Shown here piece by piece: positions 33,060 to 46,070 of a stretch of DNA of 64,000 bases (within the stretch, counting starts at the first letter, position 1; every line of letters begins with the position of its first letter). A model generated the notes under the pieces. The model made no database searches. It was given only the letters and a program-made list of their open reading frames with translations, and was not told where the DNA came from. The stretch comes from Carettochelys insculpta (lineage: Eukaryota; Chordata; Testudines; Carettochelyidae), in NCBI RefSeq assembly GCF_033958435.1, contig NC_134139.1, positions 204,769,501 to 204,833,500 of the forward strand. Reading direction: 5' to 3'. A program made the position numbers and the translations under genes.

Positions 33060-36000
33060 AGATCTGGGGAAAGTGTTTATTTAGCTACTGCAAGTTGCAT
33101 AGCATGTACGATACAGTATGACAATCATTTAGTATTGTATAACAAAATTAAACACTTTACAGTTCATTACAAAGTATCTTTGGATTTTAGCTCATTTAAA
33201 GTATATTGATCAACACTTAATCCATGGTTGAAACAGCCACTCTGTATATACAGACACACTGCATTTACAAAAATCAACAAAGACAAATTTCAAAAGGCTC
33301 TCCCAAGACATTTCAAATGTTAGTGTTGGTAATAAAGCAAAAGGTACTTCGACTTTAACAGGCCCACCCTGGTTTGCACCAGTCAGCTACCGGCACATGC
33401 CCTGGGTATGACAGAAGGAGAGGAATGAAACAGGACTGATGCCAGAATGTCTTCGGCCACCCTTGAAGTGTAGCAGTAGCCCACTAATTCACAACTCGTT
33501 ATTGCTGGGATTATGACGTATGTGTTAACCTGTGAACAGCCAGGAGCAGGAAGGGGTGTCAGACAGTGTATTTTATTCCAGAAAACAGCCCCCCTTCAAA
33601 GGATAAGAAAAAAATGATAGGCACATGTCTGTAAAATGAACTTTCCCTACCAATGGATATTTATAGTATTTTTTTCTAGGTAGCCCCCGCTTCCTCTGCA
33701 GTGTGTGGACCAAGAGCTAGATTTGGGATATTTCAACAGCTGTCAATGGAGCCCACCCAGAATAGGATGGGAATCGAGAGCAACTTTCATCACAAGCCCT
33801 AGGCTGAAAGAGAAAGTTGGCACTTGTGAAAGGTGAGTTGTTTAAACTCAGCTGCCTCTCCCCTCACTCCGACTGTCTCCATACCCCAGTTTACCTCAGG
33901 ATATCTTCCTCCAACTGTTCAATATGACGGCTGCAGGGAGGACTCTTACAGATGCCTATGATAGACTTAGCCATACCTGCAGGAGCCTTGTTACGTTGGT
34001 CAGGGGCCTGACCCTTGTTTGACACAGCTATGCAGGCAAAGGCTTTAGTGTGGGTGCCACTCTTACTTTGCTTGGGGAGGAACTGGAATAAGATAGACTG
34101 GCAGAGGTGCGGGGTAAGGTGTGTCCATCCTAGGAGCACCTTGCCCACACAGCAGCAGACTGGTATGACTCTTCAGGCCAAGAGGAGGTTGCAGCTGTGC
34201 ACCAGTGGGAGCTAGTGCATGGCTGGGATGTCAGAAACCCACCTGGTGGGCAATGTTGGATGATCCCACTCCAGACTCAACACCAGAACCTCTCCAGGGT
34301 TTTGCGGCCTGCAAAGGAAGCAGCTGCTAAAAGCAGACACAGTGATTCCACAAGGGAGAAATTAGGAGTGGTTAGTTGCTAGTTTTAGAGTCACCCCCAA
34401 AGTGCAGAAGGAAGTTGTATGTGTCACTGGCTCCAATCAGCTTACATTTAATCAGTCAGTAATGATATCTGAGGTTATCTTTGGTGGGGTGCTTGGGTTT
34501 GAACACGGTGGATAGAGTCAAAACGCACAGAGTGGGAGAGGCAGTTTAGAGAACAAAGATGAATAAGAAAAAAAAACATACTGGAGCAAGACACATCTGT
34601 GATCACAGCAGATCAAGCTGTTTGCACCCTATCATGTGAATCACCTACACATGTACTCTGAACAGTCATTTTAAATCATTGAAAAATTACTCACAGCTAC
34701 TTCAGACCAATATAAGACTAGTCTCCTCTCTGCCCCCATGGGATTGGGTAAAGACTGGCCCAAGAATAAGGCACTATTTAAATACATATTTTTGTGCAAA
34801 GAACTAACAGTACAAGTGTAATGGCAACATAAATTCCCACGGAAGCTTCTTCCAGCCCCAATGAAACCATCACCAAAAATGTTTTATTTCATATCAATTT
34901 CCTTGTTTGCTATGCAATAACCCGGGCTGGATTCTTGACTCGCACATAACCCAAAAGACAAAGGTGTAGAACATTGTGAAGTCAGTGACTGAGTGCATTT
35001 GTTCCCGATGAGCAGAATGTATAGAACGGGACACAGCCCCCTTCTGAGTCACTGGCAAATTCTATCTGCTACTAAGGATGCTGTGGCTATATTGTTATAC
35101 ACCAACTTCTCTTCATTTACATCTCAACTAGTAGAATAATGAATGTGAATCAAGGTGCTCAAGAATCCAAAGGTATTTTAGCAAGGAAAAGGTCAAGATG
35201 CTAAGGGAGAGCTGGGCACTTTTGATATCTTAACTTTGTTTTAAAAACTCAAAGATCCTTATGGCTGACCTAGTACAAAACCACATTTCAACCGCATAAA
35301 ACACTGTACCATGTGCAAATAAAAGGATTAATCTAGTGATTACCACACATTACACAATTGCACTTTCTATTCGCTTTGAAACCCTAGATATACATGCCTT
35401 ACCATTCCTAGAAACACAATCATTCAAAACAGAATTATTGGATTTTTTTAAAAAAAAAAAACTTATATGTAGCAGATACATAACACAAATATTTGCTATA
35501 GATGGTTAATACAGGAGCCATACCCTTTTCCCAGGTAAAGTGCAAGAAAATCTCGCAAAAAGTGTGCATCTACTTATTGATGCAAGCAGCCTCAAATACT
35601 GAACTGTTCCAGCACAATTTAATATGGGTTTTTTTTATGGTGGTCATGAATTTTAAGGGTATGCTTGGCCAACGTGAGGCTAGAGAGAGCAATGACTTCG
35701 AACTCCTTTGAGTAAAAAAAGGTCTGGATTCACCACAGGAGAGTTAGGAGTCCACATTCAGACAGTCTGCTTGAGGAATGGCAACAGGAGGAGGAGAACG
35801 GGAATTTGGGAGCTGCTGGAAAGAGCCTCTCCTTGATATTTCTTTGAAGAGTTTGACTGGAGTGGAATTGAAAAGTTCAAACTTCACTGTGGTGAAGTTA
35901 TAGTAAATAAAGAGATAAGATAGGTCTGTCTATATCTGAAAAAGTCTACAGGGGAAATCCTGGCTCCCGTGAAGTCAATGGATGTTTTACTGTTGACCTC

Positions 36001-38954
36001 CAGGGAGCCAGGATTTCCTGCCAACCACCTACTGAAGTCAGAGTTCCGTCACTAAAACACATCTTCCTTGTTCAACATGGACTGCCGCAGAGAGCTCCTG
36101 GTACATTCTTAACTGGTGTAAGGCCTTGTCCAGAATAGGCTTGAATATGTGCCAGCAACAGCGATGCTTAAAGCACTATATGCCAGAACATGGTGCACAT
36201 TGCTACCAAATTATGCTATCATGTCACCTTCCTGATATTCTGTAGCAGGGCTTGAGAACATAATTAGGAAAAAATACCCGGCTTGTACAGGAAACCAGGC
36301 CAAAGCTCCAGCGGGTGGCAGAATTCCTGCTTTAGATCCTGATTGTTCAAACACTTGTCTCTGAGTACAGTTACTCACAAGCTGCAGTGTTGACACAATC
36401 AGAATCACAATGTGAAGATGGCCAAAAAGGAACACATACTAGATACATAAGGACTATTAATCCATCTCCCCTTTGCTTGGTCCCCAAATACTAGTGAAAG
36501 CATTGCCTCAAATCTGCATAGATCAATTATTTATAACATCAAATCTTCACTCAGACTGACCAAGCCAGTTCACATATGATTGTGCCATGGGATGGCAGGG
36601 GGAGAGGCTTGCATGAGGATTAAGGAAAAACACAACTCTACTGTTCATAACACTGTATGAGCCAAAGGGACAATAACAAGGACAAGCGAGGATTTTCTCA
36701 AATTCAATACATGAAATGGCGAGACGAATACAAGCGAAGTGAAGAGGATGCTTCGCATTAATCAGCCTTCTGTCCCCCATATTGGGAGAACAAAAGTGAA
36801 GCTCTCTGGGAAAAGTATTTCAGAGAAGATTTATAATGCCAGGAACTATTATGAAAGGTTACTGACTTAATACTAAGCAGTGTATCTTACTGCATAGTAT
36901 TATAAAACTGCTTAATAAACTGCTGTTGTTGCAGGAGGAGTGTTTATGAAAAAAACAGTTATTCCCAAAATCAGATACAGGATTTAGCTTTCGTGGTCTT
37001 TGTTACTACTTTCCCCATACATTTAGGCTAGAAAGGAGAGAGAGAAAAAAAGCCTTTCACGCCAGGCTAGTGGATGGCAAACCCCTCTCCTCCAATCTGT
37101 ATTGCAGCTTTCTGCAGGGCAAGACGTACATTTAGGAAAAGATTACAAACCTGCTTGTACATTTAAATTACTTTATGAAAATTTTAAAAACAGCAGATCT
37201 ACACAGTGCTGATAGGAATGTACTAAGGCTCGGCAGAATTTAGAAGGCTGTATTCCAAGCCGTTCCAAATTTCATTCCAATTACTGATTAGTTTCTATTT
37301 TAATTTTTTTTCCGCCTGCATAAATAGATATTAATTACAGTCAATCAGCATAATTATCTCCTTCACTAAGCGTCCCTCCCTCCTTTAAAGTTTACTTTGA
37401 TGACAATGTATCTTTTTCCCTTGGATACCTTAAGCAGATGGCTCGGGCACTTACACACATCTGTTCAGCATGGACAGAAGCTGGATATGTATTAAGTTTT
37501 AACCATTAATTTAGCATCCTTAACGTTCCTTAGGTAGATCATAAACATCTATTGCACAAAATTTAGTCCCTCAATGTCTACTAAACAAGGTATAAGCACA
37601 GCAGGATATACTGCACAATTAAGTCTTATTTTTTTCTTTACATTAGTTAGAAAAGATCTATCTATACCATAGGACATTAAAAACTAGTGACTGTCAAAGA
37701 TAAAATCAAGTTTAAAAAGAACAAAAGCCAGCCCAATTCTCTTACCCTGTTGAAAAACGTTACTTTTGAGGAAGAACGTGTAACAGTTCGAATTAAGTGA
37801 TTTTAGGAGCAATCTCAGAAGGGTTTGCTGGCTAGGCAGGAGCCCTTCAAAGGGGAGGGCTAGTCAGTAAGGCGCTGAACAGAGCACGTCTGTGCAATGG
37901 CAGGCAGTGGGCAATTGGGAAGCACAACTATTTAATCATTTTTAAAACAATAAATAAAAATAAATACAGATGGATCATTCTGAATGTGAACAACAAGCCT
38001 TCACTTTACAAAATCTGGTAAAATGCAAACACCAGGGAAGGCTGTGCATGGTTTCCACAGATCTCTGTGCAACCATGTCACCAACAGGCAGTACAGACAG
38101 AGGTGGCGAAAACCGTTAGCAATACTGTAGCGCTTTAGAGAACGCCGATATCTTTTCAAATATCCGAAAGACAAACCAGATAACATTGAGAGTGATATTC
38201 CGCAGTGTCTCCACGGAGCAAAGGACAGGAGAACGGATTCCATGTCCTATTAAAATAATCCACTAACTAGATTATACTGTTATTAAAAATAAAATTTGGA
38301 TATATCTTTAAAAAACAGGGATCAAAAGCCACTGATAGGGTGGAATCTTATGGATTTCAAGAAGAGTAGGAAGACACAGAATTATTCTTCAAGATAGGCA
38401 CTTGTTTCAGGTCACGCTTTCAAGCTGATATTTGTTCTGTTTCCTTCTCAGCCTTCTTTGTGACTATATTCACTTCTCACTTTTGTCAGATACAGACACA
38501 GTTCTTCCATAAGAATGGAGCACTGCATGCTGAATTTTGATGTTTATAGAACTGCCCAACAATACGCAAGGTAGTATAGACCTTGTGGGCTGGGAAATCG
38601 GTTCAGCTACTTTTTGCAGCTGCTGGAAACGCATGCAATACGCGAAACAACTTTTCTGCCCATTCACACTGTGAATAACTTAAAAGCAGCACCATTAAAT
38701 TGCCCCTCCCACAACATGCGTTATTTGCAGTAAGCCACACAAGGAAGTGTCCCAATTTGTCAGGAGACTAAGCACATAGACCCACCACCATGACAAGGCA
38801 AAGATTGAACAGATCAGCACGGAAAGTGTAGAAAAACCCCTCCTTTAGTGTTGGCCAGAAATAAAAGTGTACCAGGTTGGTTTAATGTTGCAAGCACATC
38901 ACTGACAGCTTCACAAGCTATTTGCAAACCAGGTGGTGGGTTTATAAGCTTCTT
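33060..38954 (-). other. KIF13B 3' UTR (probable)
   Basis: About 5.9 kb directly 3' of the KIF13B stop, AU-rich and free of recognisable CR1, MITE or LTR, unlike everything around it. A minus-strand AATAAA (plus-strand TTTATT at 33079-33084) sits near the far end and repeats resume beyond it. A possible internal signal lies at 34881-34886. The length is at the long side for this gene, so an earlier cleavage site is possible. Confidence 0.6.
33079..33084 (-). terminator. candidate KIF13B polyadenylation signal
   Basis: TTTATT on the plus strand (AATAAA on minus) at the boundary between the repeat-poor stretch and the repeat-rich intergenic region. Placement is by inference. Confidence 0.5.
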
Positions 38955-39244
38955 TCAGTTTGCCCAAGACTTCCTGTTCTCCACATTCTTCTGGATCTTC
39001 TCGGGTCGGAGAGCAGACCCCTCCATTTTGGCTAGGGCCGTCAGTGATGACAAGTTGGAGGCAGAGCCTGAGAAATTGTTGTGCCGCCGGTTCTCGGGTG
39101 TAGTTCCCCCTTGTAACCTCAGTCCTGTGCTCCGCCGTCTGGCTGCTCCAGTGGCTTTCTTCACTCTGTTTGGCTTCACAAGGAGCCCGTAGCCTGGGTT
39201 GCATTTGAAGTACTGTTTTCCCCCAATGGAGCCGTCGTTCTTAC
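38955..39244 (-). CDS. KIF13B last coding exon: end of CAP-Gly domain and C-terminal tail
   Basis: The acceptor TTCTTGTTACAG precedes 39244. The exon starts GTAAGAACGACGGC and completes the codon begun at 43113. Translation gives GKNDGSIGGKQYFKCNPGYG, the second half of the CAP-Gly fold with its signature GKNDG motif, then LLVKPNRVKKATGAARRRST. The basic, Ser/Asn-rich tail ends ENRKSWAN and a stop at 38955-38957. A CAP-Gly domain at the C-terminus distinguishes KIF13B from KIF13A. The protein is a plus-end-directed kinesin-3 motor that carries DLG1 and PIP3 cargo among others (known for mammals). Plus-strand frames overlapping this exon are shadows. Confidence 0.95.
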
Positions 39245-39489
39245 CTGTAACAAGAAAAAGAAGCTACAAAAGGAATTTCATCCTTGTATATGTATTGACT
39301 TATGACTACCTCTAACCCAACAGCATCACTGGAGTCATATGTGTGTCATTGGAGCAGTGATCAGAAAGGGTTCCATAAAGTGACCTTCAGTCCACGGCAC
39401 ACCAAACAGAACTGAATTACAAGTAAAGCTGCCATTCAGTCATGGATATTTTTAGCAAATGTCATGGACAGGTCAGGGGCAGTAAACGA

Positions 39490-39850
39490 AATTTTACCAT
39501 TGGCCTACGAGGAGAGGATGTGGGATTTAGGCTCATTTAATTTGCAGAAGGGAGGAATGAGGGGTGATTTGATAGCAGCCTTCAACTTCCTGAAGCGGGA
39601 TTCTAAAGAGGATGGAGATAGCCTGGTCTCAGTAGTGACAGATGGCAGAACAAAGAGCAGTGGTCTCAAGTTACAGAGCAGGAGGTCTAGGTTGGATATT
39701 AGAAAAACTATGTGGTGAAGCACTGGAATGTGTTATCTAGCAAGGAGGTGGAATCTCCATCACTAGGGATTTTTAAGTCCCATCTTGACAAAGTCCTGGC
39801 TGGGATGACTTAGTTTGGGTTGGTGCTGCTTTGGGCAGGGGGCTATGATT
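39490..39850 (+). mobile_element. CR1 LINE 3' fragment in KIF13B intron
   Basis: Sense CR1 3' region: CTACGAGGAGAGGATGTGGG, TGAGGGGTGATTTGATAGCA, GCCTTCAACTTCCTGAAG, CTAGGTTGGATATTAGAAAA. The open frame 39464-39718 reads GGMRGDLIAAFNFLKRDSKE, a CR1 RT C-terminus. Antisense to KIF13B. Confidence 0.88.
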
Positions 39851-42022
39851 AGCCTTTTTCTCTGCTCCACTATCTACTGAAAGGAACCGTTTAAATATAG
39901 GCAAGATGTTTAAATATTCTGTGCAGCAACACAAGCATAATCCAGTGACAACTAAAACACTTGAGGAAGTAGAAAAAAACTCTATATTATGGCCTGTTTT
40001 CAGGCTCAGTGACAGACCGAAGTACAAAGGGAGCTGTTGATACCATGTCTTAACACCGCTAAACATCAGGCTATTTGATTGTACTTATTTATTTAAAATT
40101 TTTACCCCAACTCTCTGTTTCAACTATTCAAGGTGACACACATTTTTTATAAAATATAAAGATTTAAAAATACAAAACTCCAAAAGGACATAAAACCTAC
40201 CGAAACATTTCAAAAGAAGGATCACACACACAAACTCAAACACCAAGAAAAGCACAAGTATAAAGGGTCAGTTTAACCTGGCGCTGAAACGATGTTAATG
40301 TTGGTGCCCTGCGAATATCCCGGGGAAAAGAATGCCACTGCCTGGGAGCAAAAGCTGAGAAGGCCCTGATCCATGTCGATATTAATCTTATCTCCCTAAT
40401 TGGGGGAAACAGTGAGCAGAGCCTCCCGAAGTGACTTCAATCCCCAGGTGGGTTCATATGGGAAAGATGTCCTTTAAATACCATGTACCAAACCCACGTA
40501 GGGCTTTGCTGGTCCCATAGTCACCCTGTTCGTTGCCAATATCCATTGCATAATACCTTGCAATCCTGCCCCACAATCACTGTTATCTTTGCAAACCAAT
40601 AGGTTTCATTTGCCTAGCACTCTCCTGGATGATCAGACGCATCTGTACTTAGCACATGGTTCATCCATTGTCTTGACAGTTTTCCCTCACTCTAAGCATT
40701 CCCATGCCAGATCACTTGGCCACTGGTGGGTATCTGTGCTGTAATCACATGAAGTGGAAAATACAGCATTCTGCTCAATCCAGTTACTGTGACAATACAT
40801 AAACATCTGTCTCCATTCCTTAAGTAACATTTTAAAAAACTTGAGGTGAATCTACGTTAGCAATAAACGACACTCCAACAGATGGGTGACATGAGATGAA
40901 AATTTCCCCTGATATAGGGGCAGGGCAACCAAAACAATGCTTTTACCTGACAGTCAGGCAGAGACTCACTAAGAAATTAATCAGGAGCAAGGGAAACCAG
41001 TTAACCCCCTAGCATTTGGTATTAAAGCTACAAAAAAGAGGCTTATAACCTGGGACACATGGACTCTCATTGGTGAGAGGACAGCAACTCAGATAGCAGC
41101 CAGAACTACAGGCTGGTCTCTGGGACTTCTAAGCTGTGTATGTCTTTTCTGTAACTTAAGCCAAAAATGCTTTACAGAGTTTAGCTTTTACCAAGCATAA
41201 ATCCAGGTATGTTAAGACAAATATTTCATTTGAAATAGTCTCTTTAATAAGCATTGTTTTATTGGAAGATCTCCTGTGTGCCTTGGGAGATGAGCAAGAG
41301 TAGTGTCACACAGTTTAGTCTCATGGGAAAAAGACATCAAGGCAAGCACATGGAGGGGGAAGTTCTAGAACCTAGATACCCCACGAATTGCGGTCAAAGG
41401 CATGGTCAGGGTCCACAGTTCCAAGACTGGCAAATGGATAATTGGCAAGGAGAGTTCAAACAGTACAGAGGTGGCGGCCTACTGATAACACCAGTTTTGC
41501 ACATTTATTTGTATGTTTGCAAGCTATAAAAAGAGAGCACCCATGTAGTATCAGAGGAGCCCTTAATAACATTTAACAAAAGCTACACTGAACACGAATG
41601 GCTCTATCTCCCAGATCATGTTAACCCCATGACAATAAATTGATCCCTCACAGTAACTACATGGACTAGATCAGCATCAGCCACCCTAGCCAACGTCCAT
41701 CTCCTCTTGGACAAAGGCGAAAAGGTACACCCTGCAACCTGGGCTGCTATGGACCTGAGGGCCCTAGCGTAGAATGTTTTGCCTACCAATCCCTTATCTC
41801 ATAACTTTATCTACTTTTTATGCAGACCACTCAGGCTGTGGCCACCATTTCTTTCTTCACATCCTCAACACACTGAAAACAGTTTGAGACCTACACATGT
41901 TAACAGGTCTCCAAAAGGAACAAGAGAAGCTTGCACCATGTGTATCATCTCTGGAGGCTTGACACTGCCACTCCTTTATGATCACCACTTGTACAGATTG
42001 GAAATTGAACAATCCATTAAAC

Positions 42023-42384
42023 CAGGGATGTCCAACAAGTGGCCTGCGGGTTACAATCTGGCCCACGGAGCCATTTAATCTGGCCCACAGGGCTGGCTGC
42101 TGCAGTGGCACCAGCTTCCATGGGGCTGACTGCCACAATGCCCCAGCGGCTGGGGCATGGAGCCACCACTGGCCCCAAGGGCAGAGCCTCAGCTGGGGCA
42201 CAGGGCTGGTGGCATAGCAGTTTGGGGCTGTGAGAGGGGTTAAGCCTGGGGGTGGGCAGGGGAGAGTTTGGGTTGCAGGGGGGTTTAAGCCAGGGGTGGT
42301 GCTGGTTTGGGGCTATTTTGTGTTCGGGCCCCTGGAACACAAATTGCCATATGGCCCCCAATAAAAAAAGGTTGGACACCCCTG
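42023..42384. mobile_element. hAT-like MITE in KIF13B intron
   Basis: 362-bp element with terminal inverted repeats CAGGGATGTCCAAC and GTTGGACACCCCTG. The 8-bp flanks CATTAAAC (42015-42022) and CATTACAT (42385-42392) agree at 6 of 8 positions. GGCCTGCGGGTTACAATC near the left end and CATATGGCCCCCAATAAA near the right end are family landmarks. Interior GC-rich, with overlapping frames of no significance. Confidence 0.8.
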
Positions 42385-43112
42385 CATTACATCAGCTAGA
42401 TCCAGGATGTCCAACCAGTTCTGAAGCAGGAACTACTTGAGTGGCTACTGCTATAGCAAACTAGCCACATTTTTCTGAAAATATATTTATTGTTCAAGCC
42501 AACTAGCCAGACAAGCATGTTGGATGCCACGGATCTTGGTTGTTCTGTGGTGACTGAAGTGGGTGCTTTTGCAGTCCCATTTTAAAGAGCTTGGGAGGGA
42601 TTATCCAGCTGTTTAATGTACATCTCTTCTGTTTAGTTTGAATTTTCCTTTGCTCATTTGCATTCCATGACTCTCATTGCACCCAGTATGGGCCTCCCTA
42701 GACAATTCCTCTTTCCTTGTGGTTTATACACTCGTATACTTGTTTGTTAACACTAGGCTTTGCAGGCGAAGGTGAGGATTAGCAGCTGAAATGATTCATC
42801 GGGGCACAAGAAACCAATGAAATGACTGAGAAGAGGGGACTATGTGGTCAGGGCAGAGACAGTAGACATCGATGGAGACACTCTGGGCAGATACACGTTA
42901 CTTAGGGACAGACAGGGAGATTCCAGTAATCAAAGGGAGACTTTTTTTTTTTTTGGGAAGGGTAACAGCTAACCTCTAAACTACATAGCCTAAAACACTG
43001 TCCCTGATCCAGTCCTCCCAGTCACTGTATGTTAACTCCCTGTTATGGCTGGGTATCAGAAGCTGTTTAGCATTTATTACATTGCAACCTGAAGACAGAA
43101 CGTGTATCTTAC

Positions 43113-44139
43113 CTGAAGGCAAATCCAGTTCCACGCCAACCCATGTTCCCTCTTGAAAGTCAGTTGGTCCAACATATCTAATTGTACCAGTCTTATTTGT
43201 GCCAACAGTGACATATTCTCCCTCTTTTAGCCATTCTGGGATTTCACTAGTATCTTCAGAATCTGAAGTCCCTTCCAGTTTTTCATCTGCTATCTCTGCA
43301 TCACTATAGTTCAACCTTTGCGCAGTCCCCTGGTTCTTTTCTCTCTCTCTCTCTTCCACTGTGTGTGAAGATCCCCCAGGCTCTCCCCCCAGCATGCATG
43401 TGAAAGACTTGAGCTCAGATGTCCTGACTTTTTGGATTTTGAATGGCGAGACTGTAGCACTGGGCTGGGACAAGGGGTCAGACTGAAGTTGTGGTTTGGA
43501 AGCTCTCGCTTCTGAGGTGGTGGTGGGCCTTGTCTGGTCCTTTTTCTTGGCAACTGGGCCCCCTGACTCCCCAGTTGTGGAAGCTATTAGCTGTCTGGTC
43601 AACAGCTCCTTCTTTGTGACAGAGGTAGAAATGTGGCCTTTTGCATCCATAGCTATTGAGGCATCATTTTGTTCTTCACTCTGTGTCAGAGGGGAGACAA
43701 AGGACTTTGACGTTAGCTGATCATTACTGTTCACGCTGCTGCTGCCCTTAGGGCTCACATGGGCAGCAAGGTCAGCTGGAGACAGATTATCTCTCAGAAC
43801 AGCAGGATAGCTCTCTGAAGCACTGCTTGTCTGCACTGAAATGTGAGTAGCAGAAGTTACCTGAACAGCTGAGGTGGATGGAGAGATGGGACTCACTGCA
43901 GACATTTGACCACCTGTCTGAACAACCACGTCAGTCCCTGCTGTGAGAGCTTCCGAAAGGGTCGCTGTTGAGACACTGTGAGAAAAGTAACCACTCGAGG
44001 CTTCACTCAGGGGACTTGGAGGCCCCTCCTGGGAGTCCTGCGCCTGAACATCTGCAGTACGCTGCTGTGGAGGCACTTCGGGCATCTTTTCTTGGTTCTT
44101 TTCCGCTCCTGTAGCTTCTCTTCCCCCTTCTTGGCTAAT
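43113..44139 (-). CDS. KIF13B penultimate coding exon: Ser/Thr-rich linker and start of CAP-Gly
   Basis: 1027-bp exon. The acceptor is CATCTTTTCAG before 44139 and the donor CAG|GTAAGA after 43113. It encodes 342 codons plus one base from ISQEGGREATG. The first ~300 residues are low-complexity, rich in Ser, Thr, Ala and Gln, with SSGYFSHSVSTATLSEAL and short basic patches, and are likely disordered. From about residue 310 comes IPEWLKEGEYVTVGTNKTG, then RYVGPTDFQEGTWVGVELDL, the first half of a CAP-Gly domain. The GKNDG motif is completed only by splicing to 39244. This is the longest open frame of the window with real conservation. The ORF extends past both splice sites into intron, which should not be included. 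Confidence 0.95.
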
Positions 44140-45509
44140 CTGAAAAGATGACAAGAATGGGGTTATGGTATTCAAAACATCTGGGGGCGATAGTTCCAGA
44201 AGGGTGCATGTCAACACTATCTGAACCTCAGATTCATAGAAATTCCGGCATGTTTGCAGAGTTGGACAGGTGTTTGTTGATTGATGGTCAGTTTTGCAAA
44301 CCGGGTGGGATTATCAGAGCATTTCTTCCATTAATTAAAAAATAGTGTCCAGTGAAAGAAATATGTTCCCCAATATTTACTGAAAGATTATTTATGTCAC
44401 AGGAATGGTCATTTGCCTTTTGAACGGCAGGATTTATTTGAAATGTGAAACAGCCATGATCTATAAGTCTCTTACAGTTATTGGTCTTAACTCAGGATGG
44501 ATAAATCATGCATTTCTAAGTAAACTGCCATCTATCTCCCCCTTTCCAAATGCCATTCCCCCTCAATACTGCCACCATCACACACTTTCAGAGTATGGAA
44601 TTAACTGCACCACCTAGATTAACAGCCCATTTTAGTGATGTATTTCTTGGCTGTAAAGTTTACTATATATGATGGATCAATATATTTTTGCCAGCAAATG
44701 TACTCTAAAAGATTAGGATGTGTTTAAATCTTTTTTTTTTTGTGGGGGGTGGGGAGTATTGTGCTGGGATATAAGGAAAGAAAAGTGGTACAAAATCTAT
44801 TGCTAAATCACAGGTGTATATTTTTGTTTTCTGGTTCACTGGATTGGAAAGTTTCCTTGAGTTTTCAGAGTTAGAAAGAGACAGCAGGTGACATAGTATC
44901 TTTGATTAAACCATCATCTTTTGGTGAGACACAAGTTCTAGAGCCAACAGGGTCCTCTTCAGATCTGGGCGTGGTGCCCACAGCACCACAACAAAATACT
45001 GTTCAATGTAAGTATTAAAGACATGTTGCAAGAGCCCTTTCAAGGGAGACCAGTCCATTTACACCTCTGCAGTCATATGACAAAAAGAGAGGAAATTGGA
45101 TTACAGATTTTTTCTAACTGCCTACAAATACAGTGACTCTGTTCAGTCCATGATTAAAACTAGCAAGCAGAAAAATGAATTTAAGCTCCCAGGCTCATCT
45201 TTTGAAACCCATGCACAGATTTTCTTTGAGGATAAGGACAGAGAGGTCAGATATGGAGTGACTGTTCTGTGAAAGAAGTATTCACCACAAGCGATGTATT
45301 GCTTTTGCCTTTTATCATTTTCCTATGGAAAGTTCACTCAACAGCACAGTGGTTGATTGGACTCACCCACAGAGTTGCTTTTGGGGCATTTAATGCACTG
45401 CACAAGGTATATAACATGCTGTGATGGGGCATGTCAAGATGTGCTGTGAGGGGGAATTCCAACAAAAAGAAGAGCAATTCATGAGCCATATACTGACTGA
45501 ATATAACAG

Positions 45510-45751
45510 AACAAAGAAGCAGTCATGTAGCACTTTAAAGACTAACAAAATAATTTATTAGGTGATGAGCTTTAACAGGGGAGACCCACTTCTTCAGATC
45601 TGGAGACAGATATCTCCAGATCTGAGGAAGTGGATCTGCCCCCACAAAAGCTCATCACCTAATAAATTACTTTTTTAGTCTTTAAAGAGCTATACGATTG
45701 CTTGTCTGTTTTGTTAGACTACACACTAACATGGCTACCTCTCTGTTACTA
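45510..45751 (+). mobile_element. fold-back SINE-like retroposon, 242 bp
   Basis: Flanked by TGAATATAACAG (45498-45509) and TGAACATAACAG (45752-45763), an 11/12 target duplication. Long snap-back arms: GCACTTTAAAGACTAACAAA, AATTTATTAGGTGATGAGCT and GACCCACTTCTTCAGATCTG on the left pair with CAGATCTGAGGAAGTGG, AGCTCATCACCTAATAAATT and AGTCTTTAAAGAGC on the right. The right end carries ACTAACATGGCTACCTCTCT, the family's reverse-complemented terminal block. Confidence 0.85.
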
Positions 45752-46070
45752 TGAACATAACAGGTAGCTTTCAAGGAGCAAATTAAGTTACTGCAAGCAA
45801 CAATTTTTTAAAAATTCCTTTCATAATCTACAGACTTATTACACTGTCTCATCCACCTTCCTGTCAGGATAGGTTACTTCTTTTCAAGATATTTTCTAGT
45901 GCTTTGTCCAACCTAGTTTCAACTATCCCAAGTGATGGGCCTTTCACTCTCCCTTGCACAAGACTGTACTACAGGAAAGGTAAGTAGCACCTAGAGAAAA
46001 TAGAATTTCATTGAATTATTGGGGCTTCAGAATCAAAGGCAAGACTTCTATTGCTGAGTGAAATGTACTA

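Larger units (their letters stand above)
39245..43112 (-). other. last KIF13B intron
   Basis: 3868-bp intron bounded by CAG|GTAAGA at 43113/43112 and TTACAG at 39250-39245. It contains a CR1 fragment (39490-39850) and a hAT-like MITE (42023-42384). The rest holds no recognisable exon. Confidence 0.85.

Noticed and set aside
38848..39192. 114-codon plus-strand frame over the last KIF13B exon
   Set aside because: Shadow of the minus-strand KIF13B coding sequence.
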